DNA of 64,000 nucleotides from Mycolicibacterium sp. GF69 (GTDB lineage: Bacteria; Actinomycetota; Actinomycetes; Mycobacteriales; Mycobacteriaceae). The stretch is from assembly GCF_003284965.1 (NCBI RefSeq), contig NZ_QMEW01000002.1, positions 292,116 to 356,115 on the forward strand, read 5' to 3'. Position numbers and translations under genes: made by a program. The notes beneath the pieces are model-generated. The model was given only the letters and a program-made list of their open reading frames with translations. It had not been told where the DNA came from and did not search any database. Each line of letters starts with the position of its first letter. Positions within the stretch are counted from its first letter, which is position 1. Positions 30,501 through 38,738 of the stretch are shown here, in pieces.

Positions 30501-30860
30501 GACAGCTATCCGACGCAGTTTCTGCGCGAAGATCTCGACGCCCTCGGCGTGGTCCCGGCCGGCGAGCTGCTCGAGGTGCCGGACGGTTCCCGGGTGTTGG
30601 TGGCCGGCGCGGTGACCCACCGCCAGCGGCCGGCGACCGCGCAAGGCGTCACGTTCCTGAACCTCGAGGACGAGACTGGAATGGTCAATATCTTGTGCGT
30701 ACCGGGTGTGTGGAAACGCCACCGCAAGCTGGCGCAGACCGCCCCGGCACTGCTGATCCGCGGTCAGGTGCAGAACGCCACCGGGGCCGTCACCGTCGTC
30801 GCCGAACGGATGGGCAAGCTCACCTTGGCCATCGGCTCGAAGTCCCGAGACTTCCGCTGA
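27525..30860 (+). CDS. dnaE2: Error-prone DNA polymerase III alpha subunit DnaE2
   Basis: DnaE2 (1111 residues) is the damage-inducible C-family polymerase that works with ImuA' and ImuB in mutagenic translesion synthesis. The PHP domain begins near residue 75 (YAELHAHSAYSFLDGAS), the palm has GQGRGSAANSAVCYALG-type sequence and the catalytic PDIDIDIESD acidic motif near residue 467, and the C-terminal OB fold has VTFLNLEDETGMVNIL. The GTG start follows its -10 by 6 bases. The linker between the N-terminal WHTGPPSWAEMERVL and the PHP domain carries a GC palindrome at 27626-27639. Confidence 0.95.
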   Translation: MGWHTGPPSWAEMERVLSGRLIEPGKPRRAGRPSPASGEYDHGEQVGDGGDSPAWSRKRATYEASDVDRSTSGMPYAELHAHSAYSFLDGASTPEELVEEAVRLDLRAIALTDHDGLYGVVRFAEAAKELDMATVFGAELSLGGGDRTEDPDPPGPHLLVLARGPEGYRRLSRELAKAHLAGGEKGKLRYDYDALTEAAGGHWHILTGCRKGHVRQALSAGGPEAADKALADLVDRFGRDRVSIELTHHGHPCDDERNAALADLAPRFGLSIVATTAAHFAEPSRGRLAMAMGAIRARRSVDEAAGYLAPLGGSHLRSGPEMARLFADRPQVVTAAAELGEQCAFELALIAPRLPPFDVPDGHTENSWLRHLVMSGANRRYGPPQRAPRAYAQIEHELKVIEQLTFPGYFLVVHDITRFCRKNGILAQGRGSAANSAVCYALGVTNVDPVANELLFERFLSPARDGPPDIDIDIESDLREKAIQYVYDRYGRDYAAQVANVITYRGRSAVRDMARALGFSQGQQDAWSKQLGQWGNLAESPHVEDIPEPVIELAKEISNLPRHMGIHSGGMVICDRPIADVCPVEWARMANRSVLQWDKDDCAAIGLVKFDMLGLGMLSALHYCIDLVREHKGIEVDLAKLDLSEPAVYEMLQKADSVGVFQVESRAQMATLPRLKPRVFYDLVVEVALIRPGPIQGGSVHPYIKRRNGQEPITYDHPSMKPALHKTLGVPLFQEQLMQLAVDCAGFTAAEADQLRRAMGSKRSTERMRRLRGRFYDGMRQRHGITGETADRIYEKLEAFANFGFPESHSLSFASLVFYSSWFKLHHPAAFCAALLRAQPMGFYSPQTLVADARRHGVLVHGPDVNASLAHATLEDAGNTVRLGLGAVRHIGDELAEKLVAERNTNGAFGSLLDLTQRVQLSVPQTEALATAGALGCFGVTRREGLWAAGAAATQRPDRLPGVGASSHVPSLPGMTELELAAADVWATGVSPDSYPTQFLREDLDALGVVPAGELLEVPDGSRVLVAGAVTHRQRPATAQGVTFLNLEDETGMVNILCVPGVWKRHRKLAQTAPALLIRGQVQNATGAVTVVAERMGKLTLAIGSKSRDFR
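27625..27640. repeat. GC-rich palindrome inside dnaE2
   Basis: CCCCG-CGAG-CGGGG forms a 5-bp hairpin with a 4-base loop, encoding part of the linker (RPSPASGEYDHG). The peptide SPASG is also encoded by the imuA' element at 18466-18494. Confidence 0.45.
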
Positions 30861-30884
30861 CCATCGCTCGCTACGGTTGACGAC

Positions 30885-32027
30885 GTGCGGCGACCCGTCT
30901 TCCATCTCGTGGGCGCCGGCTGCGCACTCATCGCGTGCTGCTACGGGTTCGGGCGGTTCTCCTATGGACTGTTCGGTCCGGTGTTCGGCGATGCGTTCCG
31001 GTTGACCCCCACGATCGCGGGGGTGATCGGCGCGGGAAGCTACGTCGGATACTGCGCCGCGATCATCGCCAGCCTGCTGCTCACCGACCGCCTGGGTGCG
31101 CGCCGGGTCGCAGTTGCCGGGGGAGTCGTTGCGACACTGGGTATTTCGATCATCGCGTTCTCACCCTCGGCATGGGTCCTCGCCGTGGGCGTTTTGGTCG
31201 CCGGCTGCAGCACCGGCATCGTCTCCCCTCCGCTGGCCGCGGCTGTCGCCGAACACGTACCCCGGACCGCGGCGGACCGCGCACAGACCATCGTCAACGG
31301 CGGCACCGGCATCGGCGTGGTGCTCTCGGCGCCGATCGCGCTGCTGCTGCTGAGCCACTGGCGCGGTGCCTGGCTCGTCTACGCGGCGGTGTCCGCGGCG
31401 GTGACGATCTGGGTGTTCCTGGCCGTGCCGGCTTCACCGCGTCGTACCGCGAACCGAATCGACCGGCTTTGGCGCCCAGGAACTTTCGGTTTGTTACTGG
31501 CGTCATTGCTGACGGGCGTCGGCAGCGTCGCGGTGTGGACGTTCGGCCGCGACCTGATCGCCACGGTCGGCGGGGCCGGCGCGGGACGCTCGTCGCTGCT
31601 GTGGATCGTCATCGGTGCTGCCGGCATCGCCGGGGCATTCGCCGGTGATGTCGTCGGGCGAATCGGTTTGCGATGGGCCTGGGTGGTCGCGACGGCGACG
31701 ATGGCCACGGCGACGTGCTCGTTGGCGGGCGGCCCGTCGAGCCTCGTCGTCATCATCGTGGCGGCCACTTTCTTCGGCGGCGCCTACATCGCGTTGACGG
31801 GGTTGGCGCTGCTGTGGAGCACACGCCTGTACCCGGACAGCGCCTCGACCGGGGTCGGCCTGTCGTTCTTCACGATTGCGGCCGGTCAGGCGCTGGGCGC
31901 GCCCGTGGTCGGCGCGCTGATCGAACACCTCGGTTTTAGGTCAGCGTTCGTGACGATCGCGCTGATCGGGTTGTCGGCGATCACTGTGCGTCCCCGGTCG
32001 GAGTCGTCCACACCTTGTCGATACTGA
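30885..32027 (+). CDS. Major facilitator superfamily transporter
   Basis: A 380-residue membrane protein with about 11-12 hydrophobic helices (first near residues 7-25). The loop between helices 2 and 3 reads TDRLGARRVAVAGG, the MFS motif A. The substrate is not evident. The GTG start lies 7 bases after TACGGT (30872-30877), so it may be leaderless. It follows dnaE2 by 24 bases. The last 47 bases overlap the convergent PPOX-fold gene. Confidence 0.82.
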   Translation: MRRPVFHLVGAGCALIACCYGFGRFSYGLFGPVFGDAFRLTPTIAGVIGAGSYVGYCAAIIASLLLTDRLGARRVAVAGGVVATLGISIIAFSPSAWVLAVGVLVAGCSTGIVSPPLAAAVAEHVPRTAADRAQTIVNGGTGIGVVLSAPIALLLLSHWRGAWLVYAAVSAAVTIWVFLAVPASPRRTANRIDRLWRPGTFGLLLASLLTGVGSVAVWTFGRDLIATVGGAGAGRSSLLWIVIGAAGIAGAFAGDVVGRIGLRWAWVVATATMATATCSLAGGPSSLVVIIVAATFFGGAYIALTGLALLWSTRLYPDSASTGVGLSFFTIAAGQALGAPVVGALIEHLGFRSAFVTIALIGLSAITVRPRSESSTPCRY

Positions 32028-32403
32028 TCTTCAGCCGCAAGTTGTAGGCGGCGAGGAACTCAGCGGTGAAACCGAGGCTCGCGGCGTAGTCCCCGTATTT
32101 GGCCTGATAGCGCTCATCTTGCTGCGGATCCACGCCTTCCGCGTCGACTGTCGCCGTACCGCCGACGGCGATCACCCCCGAGCCGTTGCCGTCCGAATCC
32201 AGGTTCAGGCTCACCCGGGGATGGTTCCTGATGTGCCGGACCTTGGCGGCGTCGGGTTCTGAGTAGACGATGAGGTCGTTGCCGTCGAAGTAGAACCAGA
32301 TCAGCCGGGGGACCGGCTGGCCCGACTTCGCGACCGTGGTGAGCCATCCGAACTTGTCGTTGGTGAGCCGTTCGGAAACTTCTTGTGTCAGTTCGACTGC
32401 CAT
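31981..32403 (-). CDS. PPOX / split-barrel flavin or F420-binding protein (Rv3369-like)
   Basis: A 140-residue split beta-barrel protein of the pyridoxamine-phosphate-oxidase-like family, which in mycobacteria includes F420- and FMN-dependent reductases. Typical features are KFGWLTTVAKSGQPVPRLIWFYFDGNDLIVY and the KVRHIRNHPRVSLNLDSDG block that contacts the cofactor phosphate. The exact cofactor is unknown. The ATG at 32403 follows a TACATT -10 (32410-32415, minus strand) by 6 bases. The gene is divergent from the nitroreductase with only 22 bases between the starts. Confidence 0.85.
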   Translation of the reverse strand: MAVELTQEVSERLTNDKFGWLTTVAKSGQPVPRLIWFYFDGNDLIVYSEPDAAKVRHIRNHPRVSLNLDSDGNGSGVIAVGGTATVDAEGVDPQQDERYQAKYGDYAASLGFTAEFLAAYNLRLKISIDKVWTTPTGDAQ

Positions 32404-32425
32404 GACCCGAATGTAGTCTCGGAAA
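32404..32425. promoter_or_regulatory. Divergent promoter with overlapping -10 hexamers
   Basis: In the 22 bases between two divergent ATGs, the minus-strand -10 TACATT occupies 32410-32415 and the plus-strand -10 TAGTCT occupies 32414-32419. They share the TA at 32414-32415, and each is 6 bases from its start codon. Both mRNAs should be leaderless, and polymerase can occupy only one direction at a time. Confidence 0.6.
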
Positions 32426-33073
32426 ATGACCTTGAGCCTCTCTGTCGACGAAGTCCTGACCACCACCCGCTCGGTGCGCAAGCGGCTCGATTTCGACAAG
32501 CCGGTGCCACGCGAGGTGCTGCTGGAGTGTCTGGAGCTCGCGGTGCAGGCGCCGACGGGATCGAACGCCCAGGGTTGGCAGTGGGTGTTCGTCGACGATG
32601 CGGACAAGAAGAAGGCGCTTGCCGATATCTATCGCACCAGCTGGAAGCTGTACCGCACGATGCCCGATCCTGAGTACGCCGAAGGGGACAGCCGCGGTGA
32701 GCGGCGCGCGGCGGTGGTGTCGTCGGCCGAGTATCTCGCCGAGAACATGGAGAAGGCACCCTGGCTGCTGATCCCGTGCCTGGAAGGACGGGTCGACGGT
32801 GCCCCCGGAGCGATGAGTGCGAGTTACTGGGGCTCGCTGCTGCCCGCGACCTGGAGCTACATGCTCGCGCTGCGCTCGCGGGGCCTTGGCTCGGCCTACA
32901 CCACGCTGCACCTGTTGGGTGACGGTGAGAAGCAGGCCGCCGAGGTCCTCGGGATTCCACACGACAAGTACAGCCAGGGTGGGCTTTTCCCAATTGCCTA
33001 CACCAAGGGCACCGACTTCCGGCCGGCCAAGCGGCTCCCCGTCGAGCAGATCGCGCACTTCAATAGTTGGTAG
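32426..33073 (+). CDS. Nitroreductase-family flavoprotein (Rv3368c-like)
   Basis: A 215-residue FMN-binding oxidoreductase. The N-terminal TTTRSVRKRLDFDKPVPREVLLECLELAVQAPTGSNAQGWQWVFV block is typical of the family and binds FMN phosphate through the Arg-Ser-x-Arg; a C-terminal PIAYTKGTDFRPAKRLP segment closes the fold. It could reduce nitroaromatics or quinones with NAD(P)H, but the physiological substrate is unknown. It is paired head to head with the PPOX-fold gene. Confidence 0.88.
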   Translation: MTLSLSVDEVLTTTRSVRKRLDFDKPVPREVLLECLELAVQAPTGSNAQGWQWVFVDDADKKKALADIYRTSWKLYRTMPDPEYAEGDSRGERRAAVVSSAEYLAENMEKAPWLLIPCLEGRVDGAPGAMSASYWGSLLPATWSYMLALRSRGLGSAYTTLHLLGDGEKQAAEVLGIPHDKYSQGGLFPIAYTKGTDFRPAKRLPVEQIAHFNSW

Positions 33074-33096
33074 GCCCGGCGCTGCAGCGCACGCGC

Positions 33097-33561
33097 TCAG
33101 GTCGCGCCGCTGAACCCGTGCTGACGCCACGCCTCGTACACCGCGACCGCGGCCGCGTTGGACAGGTTCAGTGATCGCCTGCCGGCCAACATCGGGATCC
33201 GTAGCTGCGCGGTGATGTGCGGGTCGGCCAGCGTCGCAGCGTCGAGTCCGGTGGGTTCTGGCCCGAACATCAACACGTCGCCCGGCCGGTATGCGACGTC
33301 GGTGAACGCCGTCGTCGCGTGCGCGGTGAACGCATAGACACGTTCTGGCGCCATCGCGTTCCACGCGGCGTCGAGGTCGCGGTGCACGGTGACCGACGCC
33401 AGGTCGTGGTAGTCCAGCCCGGCCCGCCGCAGTTTCGGCTCGGACAGGTCGAACCCCATCGGTTCCACCAGATGCAGTTCGCATCCGGTGCCCGCCACCA
33501 TGCGGATCGCGTTCCCGGTGTTGGGCGCGATGCGCGGCGCGTAGAACATCAGCTTGAACAA
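33097..33561 (-). CDS. tRNA (cytidine/uridine-34 2'-O)-methyltransferase, TrmL/SpoU type (Rv3366-like)
   Basis: A 154-residue SPOUT methyltransferase, the short TrmL form without an extra RNA-binding domain. Motif 1 APNTGNAIRMVAGTGCELHLVEP is near residue 12, motif 2 DVLMFGPEPTGL near residue 95, and motif 3 IPMLAGRRSLNLSNAAAVAVYEAWRQ near residue 122; the last two form the knot that binds SAM. It likely methylates the wobble ribose of certain tRNAs. The TTG start at 33561 gives the family length and has GAGAGG upstream; ATG at 33549 is the alternative. Confidence 0.88.
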   Translation of the reverse strand: MFKLMFYAPRIAPNTGNAIRMVAGTGCELHLVEPMGFDLSEPKLRRAGLDYHDLASVTVHRDLDAAWNAMAPERVYAFTAHATTAFTDVAYRPGDVLMFGPEPTGLDAATLADPHITAQLRIPMLAGRRSLNLSNAAAVAVYEAWRQHGFSGAT

Positions 33562-33572
33562 CTGCGACCTCT

Positions 33573-33589
33573 CGCTTCCGAAGCGCTTC
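33573..33589. repeat. Nested inverted repeat in a divergent intergenic region
   Basis: CGCTTC-C-GAAGCG (33573-33585) runs into CTTC, so GAAGCGCTTC (33580-33589) is also palindromic. It lies between the TrmL and SAM-methyltransferase genes and could be an operator or an RNA hairpin. Confidence 0.35.
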
Positions 33590-33639
33590 TACTACGACCG
33601 CCACCGGCTTCGCGGTCTTGGCTTTGCGATAATGCTCGC

Positions 33640-34245
33640 ATGGTCGCGAAAAGCCTCTGGATGCAGAAAGTGGCGGCCGATCCTGGACATTCGCATTGGT
33701 ATATCGAGCGGTTCCGCGCCATGGCGCGCGCCGGTGACGACTTGGTCGGTGAGGCACGCTTCGTCGACGCGATGGCTCCCCGCGGCGCCCACATTCTCGA
33801 TGCCGGTTGTGGGCCCGGGCGACTCGGTGGATACTTGGGGAAGGCGGGGCACCGCGTCGTCGGCGTCGACGTCGACCCCGCACTCATCGAAGCGGCCGAA
33901 CAAGACCATCCGGGGCCGCGCTGGCTCGTCGGTGACCTCGCCGAACTCGATCTGCCCGCACGCGGCATCGCCGAACCGTTCGACGTGATCTTCTCGGCCG
34001 GCAACGTCATGACTTTCCTCGCACCGAGCACGCGGGGCCAGGTACTCATCCGGCTTCGTGCCCACCTCAAGGACGACGGCCGGGTGGCGATCGGCTTCGG
34101 CGCCGGCCGCGACTACGGGTTCACCGAGTTTCTCGACGACGCCGCCAATGCCGGCTTGGCGCCCGATCTGCTGCTGTCGACGTGGGATCTGCGGCCGTTC
34201 ACCGATGGCTCCGATTTCCTGGTGGCGCTTCTTCGGCCGTCCTAG
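33640..34245 (+). CDS. Class I SAM-dependent methyltransferase
   Basis: A 201-residue Rossmann methyltransferase with the SAM motif ILDAGCGPGRLGGYL near residue 48, acidic DVDP after the second strand (residue 70), and FDVIFSAGNVMTFL near residue 113. The substrate is unknown; it probably acts on a small molecule. The ATG at 33640 follows GATAAT (33628-33633) by 6 bases, a strong leaderless signature. Confidence 0.85.
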   Translation: MVAKSLWMQKVAADPGHSHWYIERFRAMARAGDDLVGEARFVDAMAPRGAHILDAGCGPGRLGGYLGKAGHRVVGVDVDPALIEAAEQDHPGPRWLVGDLAELDLPARGIAEPFDVIFSAGNVMTFLAPSTRGQVLIRLRAHLKDDGRVAIGFGAGRDYGFTEFLDDAANAGLAPDLLLSTWDLRPFTDGSDFLVALLRPS

Positions 34246-34430
34246 ACCGGCCTGGCGTCACGATTCGGTTCCGGTATTTGCTCGGAATCCTCACACCGCT
34301 TACGACCTGCGGTTATGAACTCTGTCTGTTCAGTAAGAATGGTGGAATTGCCTGTAGTTCGCTGGCATACTCGACCAATTGCCGGGGCGGGAACGCGCCC
34401 GCCGGGAGGGCAAAATCAGTAGGAAGTTTG

Positions 34431-34493
34431 ATGACCGACGCGCGAAAACTGCCATTCGAATCATCGCCCGACAGCGCGAGCCTGCGCCGATGA
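34431..34493 (+). CDS. Candidate 20-residue leader peptide before the conservon operon
   Basis: An ATG at 34431 with AGGAAG at 34421-34426 starts a 20-codon frame ([20 protein letters not shown]) whose TGA overlaps the ATG of the histidine kinase gene in ATGA. The kinase gene has no ribosome site of its own, so its translation would depend on this small frame. This may be a regulatory leader or a functional micropeptide; no homologue is known to me. Confidence 0.5.
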   Translation: MTDARKLPFESSPDSASLRR

Positions 34494-37252
34494 GCGTGTT
34501 CTCCCAACTCAACAAGGCCGACGGCACACCGATCGATTTCGAACGCACCCCGGCGCCGGCGGTAAAGCGACCATCGCGGTGGGCGCTGTCCAATTGGCCC
34601 GTCCGTTGGAAAGTTTTCGCGATCGTTTTGACGCCGTTGATTCTGGCCGCAGCGTTCGGCGGCTTACGTATCTACAACAGCGCCACTGCAGAATCCGATT
34701 TGCGTCGCGCGGCCGATCGCGCCGAAATGGTGCCTGCGGTCGAGACCTATATGGCGGCGCTGGAAGGTGCGATGCTGGCGAGCTCCGCCAACGGTGACAT
34801 CCAGGCAGCGCTGACCGAATTCGACAACAGCCGTCGGGATCTGCAGCGCCGGTTGGACGGCACCGACGTCGCACCCGACGTCCGTCAGGGCGTCACGACG
34901 ATGATCAACGGAGGCCAGGTCCTGGTGGAGCGGGTCACCTCCAACAGCATCGGACTCCGCGACAGCATCCAGGCCTACGCGTTGCTGCTGTTGCCCGCCG
35001 AGGACGCGATCACCGGCTCGGTCCGGGTGGACGACGAACGTATCCGCACCGAGACGCTCGGCTTGTCGCGCGCGATCGGGGCGCGTGGCCAGATGACGAT
35101 GCAGGAGCTCGCCCTCACCCGCGGCGCGGAGTTGCCCGAGCCCGAACTGCGGACCGCCGTGATCGCGCTCGCCGGCACCGAGCCGTCGACGTTGTTCGGG
35201 ATGAGCCAGGTGCTCGGCGTCGGATCGCCGGATGCACAGAAGTTGCAGGCCGAGTTCGTCAAGCGGATGGCGTTGCTGACCGACCCGGCAGTGCCGCTGG
35301 TCAACAATCCCGAACTGCTGGCGTCGGTGGCCGCCACCGACCAGATCGCGCGCCAGATCATCGACCGCACCACCACCGCGGTCACCACCGCCGTGCGGGA
35401 CCGGGCCGAAGCGCAGCGCAGCACGTTGATTCGCGACGCCGTCATCGTCGGCGGGACGATCCTGATCGCATTGATCATCGTCATCCTGGTGGCGCGCACG
35501 CTCGTGCGTCCGCTGCGACGGTTGCGCGACAGCGCACTCAAAGTCGCCCATGAGGAACTGAACACCGAGATCGAGCGCGTTCGCGCCGGCGGCGACGCTT
35601 CGCAGATCACGCCGATCCCGGTGCACACCTCCGAGGAGGTGGGGCAGGTCGCGCACGCGGTCGACGAACTGCACGAGCAGGCCGTCTTCCTGGCCGCCGA
35701 GCAGGCGCGGCTGCAGCTGCAGATCGGGGACATGTTCGAGACGCTCTCGCGGCGTAGCCGGTCGCTGGTCGACCAGCAGCTCTCGCTCATCGACCGGCTG
35801 GAACGCAATGAAGAAGACCCCGAGCGGCTGGAAAGCCTGTTCCGGTTGGACCACCTGGCCGCCCGGATGCGCCGCAACGGCGCGAACCTGCTCGTGTTGT
35901 CGGGTGCGAAGGTGCCACGCGACCAAGCCGAGCCGGTCCCGGTCTCGGCGGTGATCAACGCCGCGGCGTCCGAAGTCGAGGACTACACCCGCGTGGTGAC
36001 CGCGACCGTGCCCGACAGCGAGGTCACCGGCGCGGTCGCCGGTGACCTGGTCCATCTGCTGGCCGAGCTGCTCGACAACGCGCTGCGCTACTCCCCGCCC
36101 ATCTCGCAGGTGCGGGTGTCAGCGGTGCACACCGCCAACGGTGGACTGGTCATCGAGGTGAGCGACATCGGGCTGGGCATGACCGAGGCCGATCTGCGGA
36201 TGGCCAACACCCGACTGCAGTCCGGCGGGCAGATCGACCCGTACACCGCGCGGCACATGGGATTGTTCGTGGTCGGTCGCCTCGCCGCCCAGCACGGGCT
36301 GGTGGTCCGGCTGCGCAGCACCGTTGGCGGTGAACCGGATTCGGGTACGACGGCGGGTGTGTACGTGCCCGCCGAACTGCTCATTCGGGCCGCCGCGCCG
36401 CATCAGTTCAGCGAACCCGAATATGCGACGCCCGCCGACGCGCACGCGGGTATCGCGACGGCGCTGGCACTCGACGAAGACCATCGGGAAGCCGAGCGCG
36501 ACGTCCGCCCCGCCGAGCCCGAACACCGCAACGGCCACTTCGAGGTGCCGATCTCGCTGCTGCCCCAGCGCGATCCGGGTGCCAGCGGCATCGCCGACAT
36601 CCCCGACATCCCCGCCCCGCTGCCCGCGGAACCGGCCGCCTCGCCGACGGACGAAGTCTACGAAGAGGAGTGGCCGGCGGGTTCGATGCCGGTGCAGACG
36701 CCGGAGCACGAACCCGTGAATCGGCCGACGGACACCTCAGGATTCTTCGCGGCGCGAAGCCAGGCGGCCGGCGACCGGGTGCCGGAGCCGGTTGCCCAGC
36801 CACCGGCACCGAAACCCGAACCGGCGGCGGCGCCCGGTTCGGACGACTCGATCTACCAGAGCATGCTCTCGGAGTGGCTCGTCGACCCGACAGAGATCGC
36901 CAACAGCGAGGACCTGAACTGGGAGTCGGTCTGGGACCACGGTTGGTCGGTCGCCGCGGCCGCCGACGAGGTGCCGGTCACGCAACGCACCGACGAGGGC
37001 CTTCCCGTGCGTACCCCCGGCGCCCGCCTGGTGCCGGGCACCGCGAACGGCGGCGACGACGAGGTAGCGTCGGCGGCGCAGTTCGGCGCTGAACCGCGAG
37101 GCTTCCCCGCTGGAGAGCCACCCCGTGGCAAGCCGGACACCCACCCGCAGCGTGATCCGGACGCCGTTCGCGCGAGCATCAGCAGCCATTTCGGCGGGGT
37201 GCATGCGGCCCGCTCGCACGCACGCCAGACCCGAGGAACAGATACCGAATGA
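34490..37252 (+). CDS. Membrane sensor histidine kinase of a conservon (Rv3365c-like)
   Basis: A 920-residue protein heading the operon that ends in mfpA. Transmembrane helices lie near residues 45-62 ([18 protein letters not shown]) and 320-340 ([18 protein letters not shown]) and flank an extracytoplasmic nitrate/nitrite-sensor-like helical domain. A HAMP linker, a coiled coil and an HATPase domain (N-box [12 protein letters not shown], then DIGLGM) follow, with [22 protein letters not shown] in the place of the phosphorylated helix. The tail of about 250 residues is acidic, Pro-rich and probably disordered. Start at 34490 is chosen for its ATGA overlap with the leader peptide; the stop overlaps the next gene the same way. 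Confidence 0.85.
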   Translation: MSVFSQLNKADGTPIDFERTPAPAVKRPSRWALSNWPVRWKVFAIVLTPLILAAAFGGLRIYNSATAESDLRRAADRAEMVPAVETYMAALEGAMLASSANGDIQAALTEFDNSRRDLQRRLDGTDVAPDVRQGVTTMINGGQVLVERVTSNSIGLRDSIQAYALLLLPAEDAITGSVRVDDERIRTETLGLSRAIGARGQMTMQELALTRGAELPEPELRTAVIALAGTEPSTLFGMSQVLGVGSPDAQKLQAEFVKRMALLTDPAVPLVNNPELLASVAATDQIARQIIDRTTTAVTTAVRDRAEAQRSTLIRDAVIVGGTILIALIIVILVARTLVRPLRRLRDSALKVAHEELNTEIERVRAGGDASQITPIPVHTSEEVGQVAHAVDELHEQAVFLAAEQARLQLQIGDMFETLSRRSRSLVDQQLSLIDRLERNEEDPERLESLFRLDHLAARMRRNGANLLVLSGAKVPRDQAEPVPVSAVINAAASEVEDYTRVVTATVPDSEVTGAVAGDLVHLLAELLDNALRYSPPISQVRVSAVHTANGGLVIEVSDIGLGMTEADLRMANTRLQSGGQIDPYTARHMGLFVVGRLAAQHGLVVRLRSTVGGEPDSGTTAGVYVPAELLIRAAAPHQFSEPEYATPADAHAGIATALALDEDHREAERDVRPAEPEHRNGHFEVPISLLPQRDPGASGIADIPDIPAPLPAEPAASPTDEVYEEEWPAGSMPVQTPEHEPVNRPTDTSGFFAARSQAAGDRVPEPVAQPPAPKPEPAAAPGSDDSIYQSMLSEWLVDPTEIANSEDLNWESVWDHGWSVAAAADEVPVTQRTDEGLPVRTPGARLVPGTANGGDDEVASAAQFGAEPRGFPAGEPPRGKPDTHPQRDPDAVRASISSHFGGVHAARSHARQTRGTDTE

Positions 37253-37728
37253 GCTACCCGCCCCGACCCGATGTCGCCGCCGGGGCGGCTCCCCGACCCG
37301 ATGTCGCCGCCGGGGCGGCAGACCGCGAATCCCTCGACTGGCTGGTATCGAAATTCGCCCGCGAAGTGTCGGGGGTCGCTCATGCCGTGCTGGTGTCCGC
37401 CGACGGACTACTGATGGCCGCCAGCGAGCACATCCCGACCGAACGGGCCGATCAACTCGCGGCCGTGGCCTCCGGTCTGGCGAGCCTATCCACAGGAGCG
37501 GCGCAACTGTTCGACGGCGGCCATGTGCTGCAGTCGGTGGTCGAGATGGAGAACGGCTATCTGCTGCTGATGCGAGTCGGCGACGGTTCGAACCTGGCGA
37601 CGCTGGCGGCCCGCCACTGCGACATCGGCCAAATCGGTTACGAGATGGCGATATTGGTCGAACGGGTCGGAACCGTCGTCCAGGCGGCACGGCGGCGCGC
37701 ACCCCAGCATTCACCCCAGCATTCGTGA
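37249..37728 (+). CDS. Roadblock/LC7 domain protein (Rv3364c-like)
   Basis: A 159-residue conservon protein. Roadblock domains bind small GTPases and regulate their cycle. The fold covers residues about 30-145 ([31 protein letters not shown], then [27 protein letters not shown]). Residues 5-24 come from a 30-bp duplication giving two copies of [10 protein letters not shown], and the C-terminus repeats QHSP/QHS. It overlaps the kinase stop by ATGA. Confidence 0.88.
   Translation: MSYPPRPDVAAGAAPRPDVAAGAADRESLDWLVSKFAREVSGVAHAVLVSADGLLMAASEHIPTERADQLAAVASGLASLSTGAAQLFDGGHVLQSVVEMENGYLLLMRVGDGSNLATLAARHCDIGQIGYEMAILVERVGTVVQAARRRAPQHSPQHS
37261..37320. repeat. 30-bp perfect tandem duplication in the roadblock gene
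   Basis: Positions 37261-37290 and 37291-37320 are identical except for the last base. The repeat is in frame and duplicates ten residues. Confidence 0.9.
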
Positions 37729-37735
37729 GCCGCCG

Positions 37736-38152
37736 ATGGTTGACGGTCGGGATGTTCAAGCCCGGGATGAGGTATCCGGCAAATCGCGGTGGGAGCGCGA
37801 CGTCGCCGAAGAGCCGAATCTGGTCCGGCCCTACATCCTGACCTCGGGCCGCACCGACTCCCGCGTCGACCTACCGCTGGAAGCGCCGATCCAGACGCTC
37901 GACGCGGCCAAGCCGCCGCGGTGGCCGGCCAACGACGTCCGCGGCCAGATCCTGACGATGTGCCTGGATCACCCGTCGGTCGCCGAGATCGCCGCGAAGT
38001 TATCCTTGCCGCTCGGCGTGGCGCGGGTACTGATCGGGGATCTGGTGACGCAGGGTTATGTGGTGGTGCACAGCACCTTGAGCGAGTCGACCACCGTGGA
38101 CGAGAGACGTGAGCTGATAGGAAGGACACTGCGTGGCCTCAGGGCACTTTGA
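37736..38152 (+). CDS. DUF742 protein (Rv3363c-like)
   Basis: A 138-residue conservon component. The DUF742 core reads LVRPYILTSGRTDS (residues about 29-42) and then a winged-helix-like ILTMCLDHPSVAEIAAKLSLPLGVARVLIGDLVTQGYVVVH. Its biochemical role is not settled; in conservons it acts with the roadblock protein and GTPase. It overlaps the GTPase gene by 20 bases, a sign of coupling. Confidence 0.86.
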   Translation: MVDGRDVQARDEVSGKSRWERDVAEEPNLVRPYILTSGRTDSRVDLPLEAPIQTLDAAKPPRWPANDVRGQILTMCLDHPSVAEIAAKLSLPLGVARVLIGDLVTQGYVVVHSTLSESTTVDERRELIGRTLRGLRAL

Positions 38153-38735
38153 GGAGCGCCGGGCGCCGAACATTTCGGGGCAGGCGAGTTCGACGAAGAT
38201 CGTCATCTCCGGCGGGTTCGGCGCCGGGAAGACGACGTTCGTCGGCGCGGTCTCCGAGATCATGCCCCTGCGGACCGAGGCGCTGGTGACCAACGTATCT
38301 GCGGGCGTCGACGGTCTGGAAGCCACCCCGCAGAAGAACACCACGACGGTGGCCATGGACTTCGGTCGCATCACGCTCGCCGACGATCTGGTCTTGTACC
38401 TGTTCGGTACGCCCGGACAACGCCGGTTCTGGTTCATGTGGGACGACCTCGTGCGCGGGGCGATCGGGGCGATCGTCCTCGTCGACGTACGGCGTCTGCA
38501 GGACAGCTTCGCCGCGGTCGACTTCTTCGAGGCGCGTAACCTGCCGTTCCTCATCGCCATCAACCAGTTCGACGGTGGCCCAAGGTATCCCGCTGCTGCG
38601 GTACGCAAGGCGCTTGCTCTGCGTGAGCAGGTACCGGTGATCACCGTCGATGCCCGCGACCGCCACTCGGCGAGGGACGCGCTGATCGCGATCACCGAGT
38701 ACGCGCTCGCCAGCTTGACCTCACTGCCCGGCTGA
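38133..38735 (+). CDS. Conservon small GTPase (Rv3362c-like)
   Basis: A 200-residue Ras-like GTPase with the P-loop GGFGAGKTTFVG near residue 28, a TTTVAMDFG switch I-like segment, FGTPGQRRFWFMW (switch II, DxxG replaced by GTPG) near residue 90, and AINQFDGG in the NKxD position (Lys replaced by Gln). This matches the divergent GTPases of actinobacterial conservons. In M. smegmatis the corresponding gene is reported to work with MfpA. The GTG at 38133 lies inside the DUF742 gene. Confidence 0.86.
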   Translation: MASGHFEERRAPNISGQASSTKIVISGGFGAGKTTFVGAVSEIMPLRTEALVTNVSAGVDGLEATPQKNTTTVAMDFGRITLADDLVLYLFGTPGQRRFWFMWDDLVRGAIGAIVLVDVRRLQDSFAAVDFFEARNLPFLIAINQFDGGPRYPAAAVRKALALREQVPVITVDARDRHSARDALIAITEYALASLTSLPG

Positions 38736-38738
38736 GCG

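Noticed and set aside
33079..33090. GCGCTGCAGCGC palindrome as a terminator
   Set aside because: It lacks a loop and a T-run and is common by chance in GC-rich DNA, though it does lie between two convergent genes.
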